Below are positions 42,911-54,795 of a DNA stretch of 64,000 nucleotides, piece after piece (positions within the stretch are counted from its first letter, which is position 1; the number at the start of each line of letters is the position of its first letter). The notes under the pieces were generated by a model. The model was not told the origin of the DNA. It did not search any database and worked only from the letters and a program-made list of their open reading frames with translations. The DNA comes from Corythucha ciliata. Its lineage: Eukaryota > Arthropoda > Insecta > Hemiptera > Tingidae. The translations under genes were made by a program, and so were the position numbers. Location of the stretch: contig CM075943.1 in assembly GCA_038030265.1 (NCBI GenBank), positions 11,594,001 to 11,658,000 on the forward strand. Reading direction: 5' to 3'.

Positions 42911-43519
42911 CCGAAGACGGGCCCTCTACGCCTTACCGAGTCATCGACTCGCCCCTGTCTCTCCGATGGTTCATTCCTCTTATACTTCACCGTGCTCGCG
43001 CTATGAAATTACTTGACTGGATATTCACGCTCTTAAAATAACTACACGGATCCATCCAGTTTCAGCACGTTAGGTGAGTATTTTTTGTGGTTGAAATACT
43101 TGGCTGATGAATCGGCCAGATTTATGGTGCCACGTTTCAAGTTTTGTGGGCGTATCGCAGGGTTAGTGATGGAGGAGGGGGGAGTTTAGTAGTTTTCGAA
43201 CTGGAAAATCCAATTTACAGCTCCGGTTGGTAGTCGCTACTCCAGGATCCAACGTGAGACCGTACCCTCATCAGAGCGTTGCCCAGAACAAGGGGGCCCG
43301 AGCTCCCTAGATCCGCACCTGATACCAGTATTCTTCCGAGCGTGCGATGTGTTCTGAAGTCACTACTAAGTAACTCTCTTGTCATTACATATTATTATAT
43401 AAGTTGTTATTGTTAGTAAGATCGCTTAAACTACGAGGGTTAGTAGGTAATGCAAGCTGTAGCCGTAAGAGCCTGAATTGTCTGTCTTCCCTCGTCGAGG
43501 TGCGTTGTACTTCCATACG

Positions 43520-43620
43520 CTGAAGATGGTGAGCAACCGGTTCGTTTTTGACGCACGTCTAGCACGTTTTTCAGTAGACATTCAAACACTGAAGATGCCG
43601 AAGAGGCGAAACCAGTTTGT
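43520..43620 (+). ncRNA. Hammerhead-ribozyme-like core (possible Penelope remnant)
   Basis: ctgaaga at 43589-43595 fits the invariant CUGANGA. Then gcc-gaaga-ggc can form a short stem II (one unpaired T before it), gaaa follows, then a weak 4-bp stem III (acca/ttgt with one mismatch), then gtc at 43619-43621, the usual cleavage triplet. A second, weaker CTGAAGAT plus ggt...acc stem begins 69 bp upstream at 43520. Stem I is not convincing. Hammerhead ribozymes are established components of Penelope-like elements. Activity is unproven and the whole match could be chance. Confidence 0.3.
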
Positions 43621-43741
43621 CTTGGACACTCCTCAACTAGGTTTGACTGACAGCGTAGGCAACTACGGTTTACTATTTAATTTGTATAATACTGAAATTG
43701 ATTATTTGTAGTCCTGGAGCCCACCGTATGAAAAATCCGGG

Positions 43742-43963
43742 TCATTTGATCGTGTCTGGCACCTTCACAGGAGTGACACTTCTGAGATCGCCAGATATTT
43801 TCCGTAAGGACAGGGGCTCACAACAGAGGTAGATGTTGGCAAACACACCTTTGGGGTTGTATGAAAACGTCTGGCGAGAGTAATAAGTCGTTTCGCACGA
43901 CCAATACGTTACGAAACCAACAACGCCATTCAATACTAGGCTTACTATTAGCCAGGGCTTCAT
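43742..43963 (-). CDS. Possible small secreted protein, 73 residues
   Basis: An ATG at 43963 opens a 73-residue frame to a TGA ending at 43742. The N-terminus KPWLIVSLVLNGVVGFV is signal-peptide-like. It is followed by Cys- and Tyr-containing sequence (SCETTYYSRQ, YLCCEPLS). The frame stays open upstream for 19 more codons. A GTAAGC inside it could be a splice donor, in which case only a first exon would be real. There is no recognised homologue, and it could be a chance ORF. The neighbour on one side is the hammerhead-like sequence and on the other a family A array. Confidence 0.25.
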   Translation of the reverse strand: MKPWLIVSLVLNGVVGFVTYWSCETTYYSRQTFSYNPKGVFANIYLCCEPLSLRKISGDLRSVTPVKVPDTIK

Positions 43964-44059
43964 TCGAAATTGGATGGCGATGGTGGTTTGTTTTCTAGCT
44001 AATTGTATACGAAGGACCAATTTTTACGCTTGCCAGCCGTTTTCAAGCAGCTTGCCAGC

Positions 44060-45240
44060 AGTGTTTTGCTGGGAATTAGCGTTTTTGTCAAGCTATGCTA
44101 AGAATTGGAGATTTTTCCTAACTTTAGCCGCGGAAATGCTCCAAGAACGGCACTTAAGCTGTTTTTCTACATTTTAGCTGAAAAAGAGCCTCCATGCACT
44201 TTGAATTAGCGATTTTTTCTCAATTTTCTTCTAAAGTGCAGCGAGAGCCATAAATTAGTTTTTATTTTTCGTTTTTTCCAATTTCAGACACGAACTGACG
44301 CTTTTTTTCAAATTTAAGCAAATAAGGTTTTCTTAATTTTAACCTTATCCCAATTTAACCATGAAATTAGTTTTTTGCTTAAGTGTATCAGCGAAATGAA
44401 GGCACTTTCTCAATTTTAGCAACGAATTAGCGTTTTTTCTCAATTTTAGCTGCAAATGTTTTTTTTGTTTTTTGTTTTGTTTTTTTTTCAATTTTATCCG
44501 CGAATCGCTTTTTCCCGGTTTCGGCAGCGAATAAGCGGGGTTTTTTCTTTGCTAGTCATAAATTAACGCTTTTCTCAACTATAGGTACCCAAAGTGTCTA
44601 AATTGTCCTCCAGAAACTTGATTTGTGCCTGAATTAGTGGTTTTAGCGACAAAATAGCGTTTTTTTTTTCAATTTTAGCAACGATTCATTGAATTCTGGC
44701 ATTGTCTCATCTTGAAGCGTGATAATGTTGCCTCATAAAAACGCTAATTATTAATTTAATTTAATTAATAATAATTAGTTTGTCGTTTTCTCGATTTTTT
44801 TTCTTCTTTGACTTATTGGTAGCGTTTTTAACCATTTTAGCCGCAAACAAGCGTATTTCTTCACTTCTTTGTCATGCGCATTACAGTTTTTCTAAAATTT
44901 TTTCGCTAGTTAGTGCTTTTTCTCAATTTCAGCCGCGATTTATTTCTCAATTTCAGCTAAGAATCACCGCGTTTACTCAATGAGGGTGCGGATTCGTGGA
45001 CTCTGCTCAAATTGATCGGCGAATTGTTGTTCTTCATATTAGCGCATTTTCTCAATTTTAGGCGCGAGTGAGCGTTTTTCTCCATTTTAGCTGCGAACGA
45101 GTACTTTTTGCCAATTTTGGCCTCGAATTAACAATTTTTTAAAATTATAGCTGCGAACGAGCGTTTTTTCTCAACTCTAGCCGTGAATTAGCGGTTTTTA
45201 CTACTTTTATCCACGTGAATTAGCGCTTTTTTTCGATTCA
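44060..45240 (+). repeat. Family A array (+)
   Basis: About 38 units. The start carries the landmark cctccatgcactttgaattagc (~44190) seen at 3.02 kb. It contains an AT palindrome at 44744-44776 (taattattaatttaat / ttaattaataataatta). The orientation flips at ~45240 to the minus array, so a ~1.9-kb imperfect inverted repeat is formed with it. Confidence 0.8.
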
Positions 45241-45910
45241 CATACTCACTCATTCATTCCAAATGGCGCTCATTCACAGCAAATAGGGAGAAAACCGTTA
45301 AAACCCGCAGATCAATTTGAGAAAATCTGCTAGTTCGCAGTTAAAATTGAGTAACATCGAATTCTCGGATAGAATTATAAGAAATAAATCGCGCTCAAAA
45401 TTGAGAAAAAGCGGTCATTCGCAGCCAAAATGGCAAAAAACGCTAATTTCAGATCAATTAGAGAAAAATCAGCGAATTCGTGGCTTGAATTGAGTAAACA
45501 CGGTAGTTCTCGGCTGAAATTTAAAAATCAATCGCGGCTAAAATAGAAAAAAAACTATAATTAATGGCAAAAATTGTGAAAAAAAGCTAACCCGCATGGC
45601 AATGATGTTGAAAAAAACTTTAATTCAAGGCTAACAGTGAGAAAAAACACTTAATTCCCGGGGTAAAATTTAGATAAAGTCATCATTCGCAGCTAAAATT
45701 GAGAAAAAGCGACCACGCCTCACTAATGTAAGACGGAGAAAAACGCTGATTCACAGATTAAATTGAGAAATACGCGGCTAAAATTGAGTAGACGGGCTTA
45801 TTCTCCGGGAATAATTGAGAAAAATCGCGGCTAAAATGGAAAAATCTTCAATTGGTGGTTCCGGGAGGCAATTTTGTGGCTAAAATTTAGAAAAATTCTT
45901 GATTTAACGT
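45241..45910 (-). repeat. Family A element body (-), copy 1 of a colinear pair
   Basis: It starts with actcactcattcattccaaa (45247), then ggagaaaaccgttaaaacc, cagatcaatttgagaaaatc, attctcggata and acatttcttgtttattta (45924). The same order is found at 49.61-50.31 kb. It ends in the inverted terminal module at 45950. Confidence 0.8.
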
Positions 45911-45949
45911 ACTGTAAAAGTTACATTTCTTGTTTATTTATACAATTAG

Positions 45950-46012
45950 GGTCGTGCCTCATAGAGATTTCTGCCTCGGGCCCCGGTATAGGTTTAGGTC
46001 CGCCACGGCTTG
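45950..46012 (-). repeat. Family A element, 5' terminal module (- copy)
   Basis: On the plus strand: cctcatagagatttctgcc, tcgggccccggtataggt, ttaggtccgccacgg. Inverted, this gives CCGTGGCGGACCTAAACCTA, close to the plus copies. It is preceded by the sub-terminal acatttcttgttta stretch that also precedes the module at 50325. Confidence 0.7.
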
Positions 46013-48650
46013 CAGAGCGTAATATTCAGTGTGTTGGGAGTTGGGACCTTCTAAATGCGAGTATTTATGAAAGTAAAAATCGTGTTCTTGGGCTAAATAG
46101 TCAGGTACCGTGGCGAAATCAGACCAAGGGGATTGGCTTATACAACTTCCCCCCGTTTCTGGGCTAAATTGTTGAAAGCCCATCCTCAAATCCTCCAGAG
46201 CGGTCAATTTCGGTAGTTAAGTATAAATAGTCACGTCTGACAACCATTTTCGAATGTCGTGGTGGATAAGTTTCGAGAACCGATAGGAAGGAATGTGAGC
46301 AAGCAAAACTGTGTGTGTGTGGGTGGGGGGAGTAAGTCCATTATAAACAAAAAGGAAAAAAAGGCTCAATCTAATGAGTAGAAAACTACAATGGCAATGA
46401 AAATATGAGCAGGTGATGGCTGATGGCCCCCATGAAAACGAGTACAGTATGGCCACTTTCTCATGTCTGGAATCGATCTCTCTTGTTAACTACCACAGAT
46501 AAGAACATTTTCAAAGACGATAAACGGGTGAAAATCGAGAGGAAATTTGTTTGAGCATTTCGCCAAAACCGAATTTCAATTTCAACCGAACGAGAATTTC
46601 TATCAAATCATAACCGCAGGTGTATTGTCGAGAGACAACAAAATGTTTGAAGGTCATTGAGGATAACTCGTCAGTTTCCTTTTCCTCGATGCTCATCCTC
46701 GACGGAGTTATTTTCTTTATAAACATTTCACGCAAGGCCTCTCAAGCACAGAATCTACCGTTTCGACACTGTTATTTCAGTGAGATATGAAGAAGAAGCT
46801 TTACAGCAAGCGATTGGTGGGCACGTACATATGTGAATAACACTTGAAAACAGTTATTCATTCCACTAATGAATGAATGGTGGGGTTGAAGGAGAGTTAT
46901 TTAAACAAAAAAAAAGTTGAGGGGATCGAAACCAATTCTTGTTTCGGTCAATTTGTGTAAAATAAGAAAATAGCAAAGAAAAAGCACACACACCGCCAGA
47001 CAATGAATCAGTTGCAATTATGAGACGGCAAAAAAAATAAATAAATGAGAGTTACGTGGCGTCATTCTATAGAGGGTTTTTTTTGTGATCAACACAAAAA
47101 CGGCGAGGGATGATGAGAGGGGCGCCCTTGCTTTTTAAAAAGCTCTTAGGATATTTTGAGGCAACTCAAAAAAATGATAGGTAGGACTGGGCATTATTCT
47201 TGAAAAGTTGCGCAAGGAAGGCGTGAAAAGAAGAAAAAAGAAAAACCGTAGCACGAAGCCTATAGTCGGGTTACGTTATTTTTTTTATCACAAGGGAGAC
47301 ATGGACAAAGAGTATTTCTATGAATATATTTTCCTGCGACTTTTTTTTTTTAATGACACAAGAAAGGTCATTATTTCTCATTTTTGTATTAATGCGAAAG
47401 GAAAACAAAGGTGCGAGAAGTTAGCTGCATCTGAATGGTCAACGCACAAAGCAATGAAGGAAATCTCTAGAGATTTTAACACACCCCCCCCCCCTACGCA
47501 AAACATTTCGGCGAACAATTTTCAGTGTTTCAATTAATTAACAAAAGGAGAGAACGATTCATTCTCATCATTTCTAATCAAACTAAGTGTATATAGACAT
47601 ATATATTACACTCATAAAATTCCTCTTCGAATATTCTTGAGAAATTATACTTCTCTCACAAGTGGCTGCCCTCTTGGCCTACTGAAACGCAAAAAAAAAA
47701 AAAAAAGTAGGAGAGAAGAAAAAAACTGGTTATTGACATGGTAGGATGAAGGAAGTGTGTAAATTACAACAGTGCGAAGGCGGATGTCAATTTTTTCTTG
47801 AACTTTTTATACCTTTATTTATAATTTAAGAGGCATTGTTTTTTTTCGGCCCACTAAAACGTCGAAATTGGGATTTTTGTTGTGTTTTTTTTTTTTTTTT
47901 TTTTCTCTCGTCTGCAAACCTCAACCCCCTCAACATAAATCGTATCAACAGACCCACCAGATTTCTCGTACACGATTGAACGAAACCCCAATCGTTCCGC
48001 GTCCGCGAACCTGTTAACCGAAACCCTTTTGGGTAGGAAAATATTCCTTTTTTTCTTTCTCTCTCTGTCTACCTCATCACTCCTCGTCTCTCTCGACCAT
48101 TCAATTCAACCATTTGGGTGAAAAACCCCCGGTAGGTGTACCGTGTTTTCGCCTCCGTCCAAGTGAAAAACAGTGGAAAAGAAAATTTTAAAGTAGGATG
48201 AGATGATGGGAAGGGGGAGGAGATAAAAAACCTGACTTGTCTTTACAGACGAGATTTTTTTTTACGTTTGATTCAATCGTCCAGGCTTCTCATCAATAAA
48301 TGTAAAACGGGGGAAAAAGTTATTAAAAAAGAAAAATCGAATTGGCAAAAAGAGAAATCGAGGGAAACAATTAAATACGTTCGGCATTTCATCATAAGAA
48401 GCCAGAATCTTGAAATCACAAGACCAGACAGTATCGGTATGCTTATCCATTGCCTGCAAGACCAAGACCAATAATACCGTGTGTACCCAGGTCGATTGCG
48501 CGGCCCCTAAAATCCTGCGGAAGCAACCACAAACGACCGGTGGTGGTTTATTGCCTGTGTATTCACCTAATCTATTAATTTTGTTGTATAAAAATACAAA
48601 TAGCTCTAGCAATATAGCTTTAAGATAGACAAAATGAGGATTCTTAGGAT
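46013..48650. other. Mostly unique DNA without a supported gene
   Basis: There are no arrays. It contains a GT-rich tract (46306-46330), C and A homopolymers (47485, 47691) and a T run at 47885-47905. ORFs up to 116 aa occur on both strands without signal peptides, splice-site support or known motifs, so none is called. Confidence 0.5.
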
Positions 48651-48654
48651 TTAA

Positions 48655-50310
48655 AGCATTGGTTCGCGGCTAATATTGAGAACAAGCGCTCATTTACCGC
48701 TAAAATTATGAAAAATACACGAATTCGAGAAATCCGAAGGCAAATTTACGTACAAAACAGAGAAAATACGCTAACCCCAAGTTTCTCATTATAGGCCCTT
48801 GATAGGCGGCTAAAATTGAGAACGCTAATGTGCTAATCTTGGAGCAAGTACGTGGTAAAAGTTTGACAAAAACCGCTAAAATTCGTGACTGAAACAGAAG
48901 CGCTAATTCATAACAAAACAGCGTAAAAATTAACTAATTCGCGGCTAAAAATAAAGAAAAACAGTAATTTGAGGCCTCATTCGCAGCTAGATTTGAGAAA
49001 AAGCGTTAATGCGCACTCAAAAATGACAAAAAGCGCACTTTCGCAGCTAAAATGGAGAAAAATGCTAACTCGTGGATCAATTTGATGAAGTCCGCTAATT
49101 CGCGGTTGATGTTGAGTGAAACGATGTTGAGAAAAAACGCTCATTTGTAGTGAAAATGAAAAACAAAGTTAATTCGCACATCAATTTGAGTGAAATCCAC
49201 GAATTCGTGGCTAGAATTGATTAAAAACGGAACATTCTGGGCTGAAATTGAGAAATAAATCGCGACTGAAATTGAGAAAAAGCACTAATTCGCTGTTAAA
49301 ATTGTGATAAAGCGCTCATTAGCAGCTAGAATAGGGGAAAACGCTAAATCGAGGATCAATTTGAGATAATCCGCTAATCTGCAGTTGAAATTGACTGAAA
49401 TTGATAACTCTCGGGAATAATTAGAAAATACATCACGCCTGAAAAATTGAGAAAAAGCACTAATTCGCTGCAAAAATTGAGAAAAAGCGCTCATTAGCAG
49501 CTATAAAATGGAGAAAAATCGTAAATTTGCGGCTTAAGAGTACAAAAACCGCTCATTCGCAGCCAAAATGGAAGAAAACGCTAACTCGCGGATCAATTTG
49601 ACTTGACTCACTCATTCACTCCAAAAGGCACTCTTTCGCAGCTAATATGGAGAGAAACGTTAATCCGCAGATCAATTTGACAAAATCTGCCAATCCGCAG
49701 TTGAAATTGACTAAAATCAATAATTCTCGGGAAAATTAGGAATTTTCGAACGGGCATTCGTAGCTAAAATGGAGAAAACCCCTAATTTGCAGATCAATTG
49801 GAGGAAAATCCCCGAATACGCAGCTCAAATTGAGTAAAATCGTTAATTGTCGGCTAATAGTCCCTTAAACGCTAAAGTTAATTTTTGCCTTGCTAGGGTA
49901 GTAAACATTTCGTTGGTTGAAACGTGAATAGCGTTAACGTTAACGATAACGGAGCTGTTTGCAAAATTTCTCTAATATTAAGCAATCAAAACGCGACTAA
50001 AACTGGAAAAAAACCATAATTCACGGCAAAAATCGTGACAGTGCGCTAATCCTCACGGCTTACAAGTGAAATAAAAGACACGCTAATTCGCGGATAAAAT
50101 GAAAAAAAAAATTGCTAATTAGCAGCTAAAGGTAAAAATCATGAATTCGCGGCTAAAGATTACATAAAACCGCTCATTCCCAGCTAAAATGGCGGAAAAT
50201 GCTAATTCGCGACTAAAGGTTCCTAGAGGGAATTCTGTGGCCTGGGTTTTCTGAGAAATTGAGAAAAATTCATAACTTAACGCATTTTAAAAATTACATT
50301 TCTTGTTTAT
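48655..50310 (-). repeat. Family A element body (-), ~1.65 kb
   Basis: About 50 units of gctaaaattgagaaaaacg and ctaattcgcg. The last ~700 bp are colinear with 45241-45910. The middle is itself duplicated: cagatcaatttgagtgaaatc-type units recur near 49080, 49170, 49350 and 49670. A gttaacgttaacgataacgg dyad sits at ~49935. Confidence 0.85.
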
Positions 50311-50324
50311 TCAGATATTTAAGG

Positions 50325-50376
50325 GGCTTCATAGAGATAAACGCCCCGGGCCTCTAGGAGTAAGTGCGCCAACTGT
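50325..50376 (-). repeat. Family A element, 5' terminal module (- copy)
   Basis: On the plus strand: gggcttcatagagataaacg, ccccgggcctctaggagta, agtgcgccaactg. It is preceded by acatttcttgtttattcag, as at 45.92 kb. Confidence 0.65.
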
Positions 50377-50454
50377 TGGTCTTTGGCCTTGTTTGTTTGT
50401 TTTTTATTAATTTATTTTATTAATATTATTAGTTTTTAAGCCATGCAACTTGAT

Positions 50455-50562
50455 TAATATTTTATGTTTATGTTTTGGCTTTTTTCTTCTTCTACTTCTT
50501 CGTTTCCTGAGCTTTCGCCTTCTTGTGCTGAAGTCATCGTCAGAAGACTTTTTGGGCTTTTC
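50455..50562 (-). pseudogene. Basic SR-like open stretch, possible retrocopy fragment
   Basis: On the minus strand one frame reads a Lys-Ser start, SSDDDF, then a strongly basic run (STRRRKLRKRRSRRRKKPK) and HKHK before AT-rich codons. AATAAA hexamers lie just downstream (near 50420). The composition resembles splicing-factor-type tails and a 3' end of a retrocopied mRNA. There is no start codon and no convincing acceptor, so it may be chance in A/G-rich DNA. Confidence 0.22.
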
Positions 50563-50684
50563 TTAATTTTGTTTATTTTTCTATTTAAGTAAAAAGAATT
50601 GGAAATTTGGTCCCAAAATCCAGAATATTGTAACGAAAAATCAGACATTTTGGCTTAATGTCTGATCCAAAACAAATCATGCGC

Positions 50685-51000
50685 GTTTGGATCTATCTAA
50701 ACCAAATTTTTTCGGGTCTGGCATGGCAGAAATCAATTTCGTGGGGTTGCTCTCTTTAAAAAAGTCCAACTTCACGGGAGTTCACAATTTCCCTCCAAAA
50801 TTTGAAACATCCATCGTTTTGGTTCATTTCAAAGAGAAATTTCAGGGGTCCGGCAGTGGTTTGCTCATTCAAAACCAATGTCTCGATGCTCTCTCGCCCC
50901 GCGTCCGTTTCGCTGCACTAAAAACCGAATATCTCGCTGCTGACCCGTTGAAAGAGCAATTAATGGAGTAGGCTCATTCAAACAACTTCGTGGGTCTGTG
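50685..51000 (+). repeat. Family B array (+)
   Basis: About nine units (aatttcgtggggttgctctctt, aaaccaatgtctcgatgctc). The ORF at 50687-50971 follows it. Confidence 0.6.
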
Positions 51001-53183
51001 AATTACAAGTACTCGTTGATTACAGATATTCGAGCTATTGGTTTTTAGGCCAAATCCCCAAAGACCTCGGATTCGTGTTGTCTACAGGTTCTGAACCGTT
51101 AAAAAAAATTGTATGGTGGCTCATAATTATGCTACCATCAGGGCGTGACCAATAGCGCATTTTTGTCATATATTTTTTTTTTATTATTGCTTGTGTGTAT
51201 TGCGTTATCTTTACACCCTGGATTATAGAAACGTCCCCTCTCCCTTTTCTGATATCAAAACTTGAATCCCTCACTCCTTAAGTGCATCCGAAAGTTAATT
51301 AGTAGGAAAGTGAATTTCTCTGAATACGTCCCTTAATCATTTAAATTTTATCAATACCGCAAAACCAAGACTAATATCTGCCAGTATTTCAAGTGTAAGA
51401 CCACATTACTAGATCCCCCCTCCTCCATTTTACTTTTATATATTTATCTAAGGAAACATTATTCACCTCACGGCTCTGCTGACCAGCTTTTATGAACATA
51501 ATGTATAATTTTCCTTTTCATGACTACTAAAACACCACTATTGTAAAGTTTTACGCTCATTTTTTTTAGCCTCGGCAGAGGGCAAATTACTTGTTTTAAG
51601 GAAAAATTTATCTGCGTATTAGTGCAAGTATTCCGAGTTGCGATATATAGGAGAGTCAGGACCAGAAAAGGAAAATATTTGGGTGTCGACACACACTTTC
51701 GGAGATACATTCAATAATCGTCATTGAAAAATGTTGATTTCAAATATTTATTGATAATTGCTCAAACTCCTCTTGCGAAGCGAAGTACACAAGAAGTAAA
51801 TTGCGCCAGTAAAGTTTTGTGCTGGAGGGGGAGGCGGTCAATGTATTCATAATGTGTATGAATACACACGTGTGTGTTACGTATTTAATTTTTAAAGTCT
51901 AATAGGATGAGATATTCCTTAAAATTAAAGGTCTGATTATAAGATAAAGGAATTAACGAAAAAAAAAACAGAGAACATCGACCTTTCCTATAGCCAGACC
52001 CCTATTTTAGTCTATAATGACCCCCAAGTTTTTAGTAAAACGAGGAGTCCTAGAAAGGTAGGAGGAGGAAGGGTAATTAAGTCGAGCAATGTCGTCCGAC
52101 AGTGAGTCAGCCAGCCTTCAAATGACGTTCGCGTGTAATTCACTGGGAACTATACTCCCTCCCCTTCACTTTTCGTAACCCGCAACCTTCCCTACTACAA
52201 CTCTACAACCGATTGTCTCCACTCCCCTCCCATTTCTTGTGTATCTCTATCGCAAAGCAAAGAGAAGGGGGTTGAAAATGTATTGCAACTCGATTGAAAG
52301 TGTTTCAGTGTCTTAATGTCCGTCGGATGTTGTGTGTGAAACCTGTTGTGAATAAACGGGAGGTGTTTCGTTTCGGAATACATCAATTTCGGTTTTGATA
52401 CGCACTTATAATTTTTAGTAATGTCAATCCGGGAGTGTGTAAGTGCTTGGTGGAAGTTGACAGGGTGATCGGTTTTTTTATTATTTAGATTTCTTAATTG
52501 AGTGAATGAAGGAGTCATGGGCCAAGACCAAAGCCAGCGTCATCCCTCACCAAAGGTCCTTACAAAATCAGAAATTGAAGGTAATAACAACGTAATTCCT
52601 TGCCCTGGTCGATACTCCCGAATCTAGGAGTATGAACCTTCATAATATGTTACTATGTTCTATACTATTATGAAGAAATATGACTTACTAACTTTTCCTT
52701 ATTTAGCACTACATTCCAGTCTTCAATTAAATGGCATTGATGACGTTATAATCTCGCGTCTATTGCTTTATTGTTGAAAGAGGATGGTAAATCAAGTCTC
52801 TATACTACAGAGCTGACAACATGATGTTGTAGGACCTCTGAAACGCAAAACAATTGCATTTCGCTATGATCTCTGCGTACTTAAAATTAAAACGTAAATG
52901 ATCAATTATGTCGAACCCCCCCTCCACCGGATAATTGTCCTTTTGTTTCGTTAAGTTGATCAAAAAATAGCTGACGACTGCATAGGTGGACTTTTGCTGT
53001 ATAGGAGACTTTTTTCTATTATTGAATTAAGAAAAGAAGCCTTTTGAGAGACGACAAGTCTTAATCCCATAAATGAGATACCAAGGGCACGACATTTGAA
53101 TAATTTGTTAGCCCTAAAGAGTTTCGGTTGCTTCCTTCCGTCTATTATCATTTTGTTTAGAGCCACTTGAGAGAACAAAAGAG
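51001..53183. other. Unique DNA without a supported gene
   Basis: AT-rich, with no arrays. A 107-aa minus-strand ORF (52518..52195) is the longest reading frame, but it shows no signal, motif or splice context. A short tgaatacac(acg)tgtgtg dyad lies at ~51858. Confidence 0.45.
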
Positions 53184-53294
53184 TTGTTGTTTTTGCAATT
53201 GAAGAAAAAAATGAGTTATTTTTTTTTTTGCTGGGGTTTTTCCAGATTGGTAAGAAAACTCTGTAACGGCCGCGACAGTCCCTTTATCGTAAAA

Positions 53295-53361
53295 ATGTTT
53301 TTGACTCGCCCGGAGTTGTTATACCCGTTAATTGTCTGTTATCTGTGTCAATCGTACAGCG
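53295..53361 (+). CDS. Possible first coding exon with signal peptide
   Basis: An ATG at 53295 (AAAA before it) opens 22 codons plus one base, ending AGCG|GTGAGT, a strong 5' splice site at 53362. The peptide starts MFLTRPELLYPLIVCYLCQS, a compact hydrophobic core typical of secretion signals. The frame also extends upstream to 53184. No phase-1 downstream exon could be identified in the window, so the gene would continue further right or the call is wrong. Confidence 0.28.
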
Positions 53362-53419
53362 GTGAGTTTGCTGGGTGTGACGGGGGGGGGGGTAAGAAAG
53401 ACAATTGACGACCACCAAA

Positions 53420-54675
53420 AAGAAGGGCTTCGAAAAAATCGGACAAAAGAGAATGTTGATTTTTCGAACGATATAGATGAGATGATGACGTGGTTTCATC
53501 CGTGATTCGGTTTGTATCTTATATAGCCGGTTTACACGCTCCGCCTAAACGTATTATAGTCTTTGTCGGAAGTAAGAAATCGCTTCAGTCAAAGTCGGCG
53601 GGGAGTCGACAACTTTTAAGTCGACGGGGATAGAGAGCTGGAAGGCCCTGGTTTATTTTGTCCTGGAATTCGGTAGTAGTGTGGCGACATTAAAATAAAA
53701 CCTTGATCACCCCCTGCGATTGCTTCATATTTTCCCCTTTCATACATAAAAAAACAGCTTCCAGTAAGAAAAATGTTTTTCAAGACGCGCTATCAATACT
53801 GTGACAAAAAGTGAATTCGCTCAAATGTTATAGTTAAATGTAATCGATTCTTGGATTTCCATCGCTATTTGTTCTCACTATTGAAAAAAATGGGCGGCAC
53901 ACAACTTTTACCCTCCCCTCTCCTCTCCTCACAGGATTTAATACAATTGTCTTTTTGTTCGGACCAGGTTCAGTGCAGTGAAATATCACAAATATGCGAG
54001 GAATATTCCACGCAATTCTGCCCAAAAAAAACATCACCCTCCTCCAGGGACCAAGGTCATTTTCTGCTTGTTTGCTTGAAAGATTGCAGCTTGAGACCCG
54101 GGAATTCTCTATACAGACTTGAAATAACAGGACATTTTGTCCAGAAATCTTATATTTGTTGGTTCTAATAATCTCCACTCGTTTGCTCCAAAATCGATGA
54201 TGTAGCGTCATCATAACTGGCTGTTTAGGCAACAAAACTGAGAATTATGGGCGCACAACCATCACAGGTGAATGGTGCGGCACTACGACCGCAACCTTCC
54301 GTGTTGCTAAAGTCTCCCCAAAAGCTCACCTGCACCGGCTCTGCTCTGCCGGTACATGGGCGTAGCCAGAGAGGGGGGTGCAGTGGCCCTCCACTAGACT
54401 CAAAAGTGAAGCCGCAGCCCACTCTTAGACCTATACACAATTGAAAAGTACAAAAATCCTACCAATGCAGTGGTGGCGGAAGTCAGAAGGCATAGGGAGA
54501 GCAAGAAACTGTGCAATCCGTAACCCTCCCTCTATCCATCACTACCACGACGCACAAATATCATGTTTCGAGTCAATCATGTCTTCATTGCCAAGTTACA
54601 ATTTGTAAGGCCAAAATTCCAAATTCTTTACCAAAACCGCTTCTCCATGAAATTCCCTCGTTTCTAGGATAATAT
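53420..54675. other. Mostly unique DNA; degraded element end at 54.35 kb
   Basis: 54352-54425 reads catgggcgtagccagagag, then ggcagtggccctccactag-type sequence and actcaaaagtgaagc. This is the inverse of the family B terminal module. ORFs of 105 and 133 aa on opposite strands overlap at 53.83-54.24 kb and cannot both be real; neither has recognisable motifs. Confidence 0.4.
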
Positions 54676-54678
54676 CCA

Positions 54679-54795
54679 ACCATGAGCTAGCGTTAAAAAG
54701 TAACGCAAGCGGTAACTAAGGACGCTTTATCACAAATAATGTTATAACGCCATAGATACCGCGATTGACGGGATTTTTACGCTAGCTCATGGTAA
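54679..54795. mobile_element. 117-bp MITE
   Basis: Terminal inverted repeats are ccatgagctagcgttaaaaa and its complement tttttacgctagctcatgg. The inner parts (cgcaagcggtaactaagg / ccatagataccgcg) pair imperfectly. The element is short, non-coding and well preserved. The target duplication is unclear. Confidence 0.8.

Noticed and set aside
52195..52518. 107-aa minus-strand ORF
   Set aside because: No recognisable domain, signal peptide or splice context; length within chance expectation for this much DNA.
53834..54235. 133-aa minus-strand ORF overlapping a 105-aa plus-strand ORF
   Set aside because: Both strands are open at once with no motifs on either; neither can be preferred.
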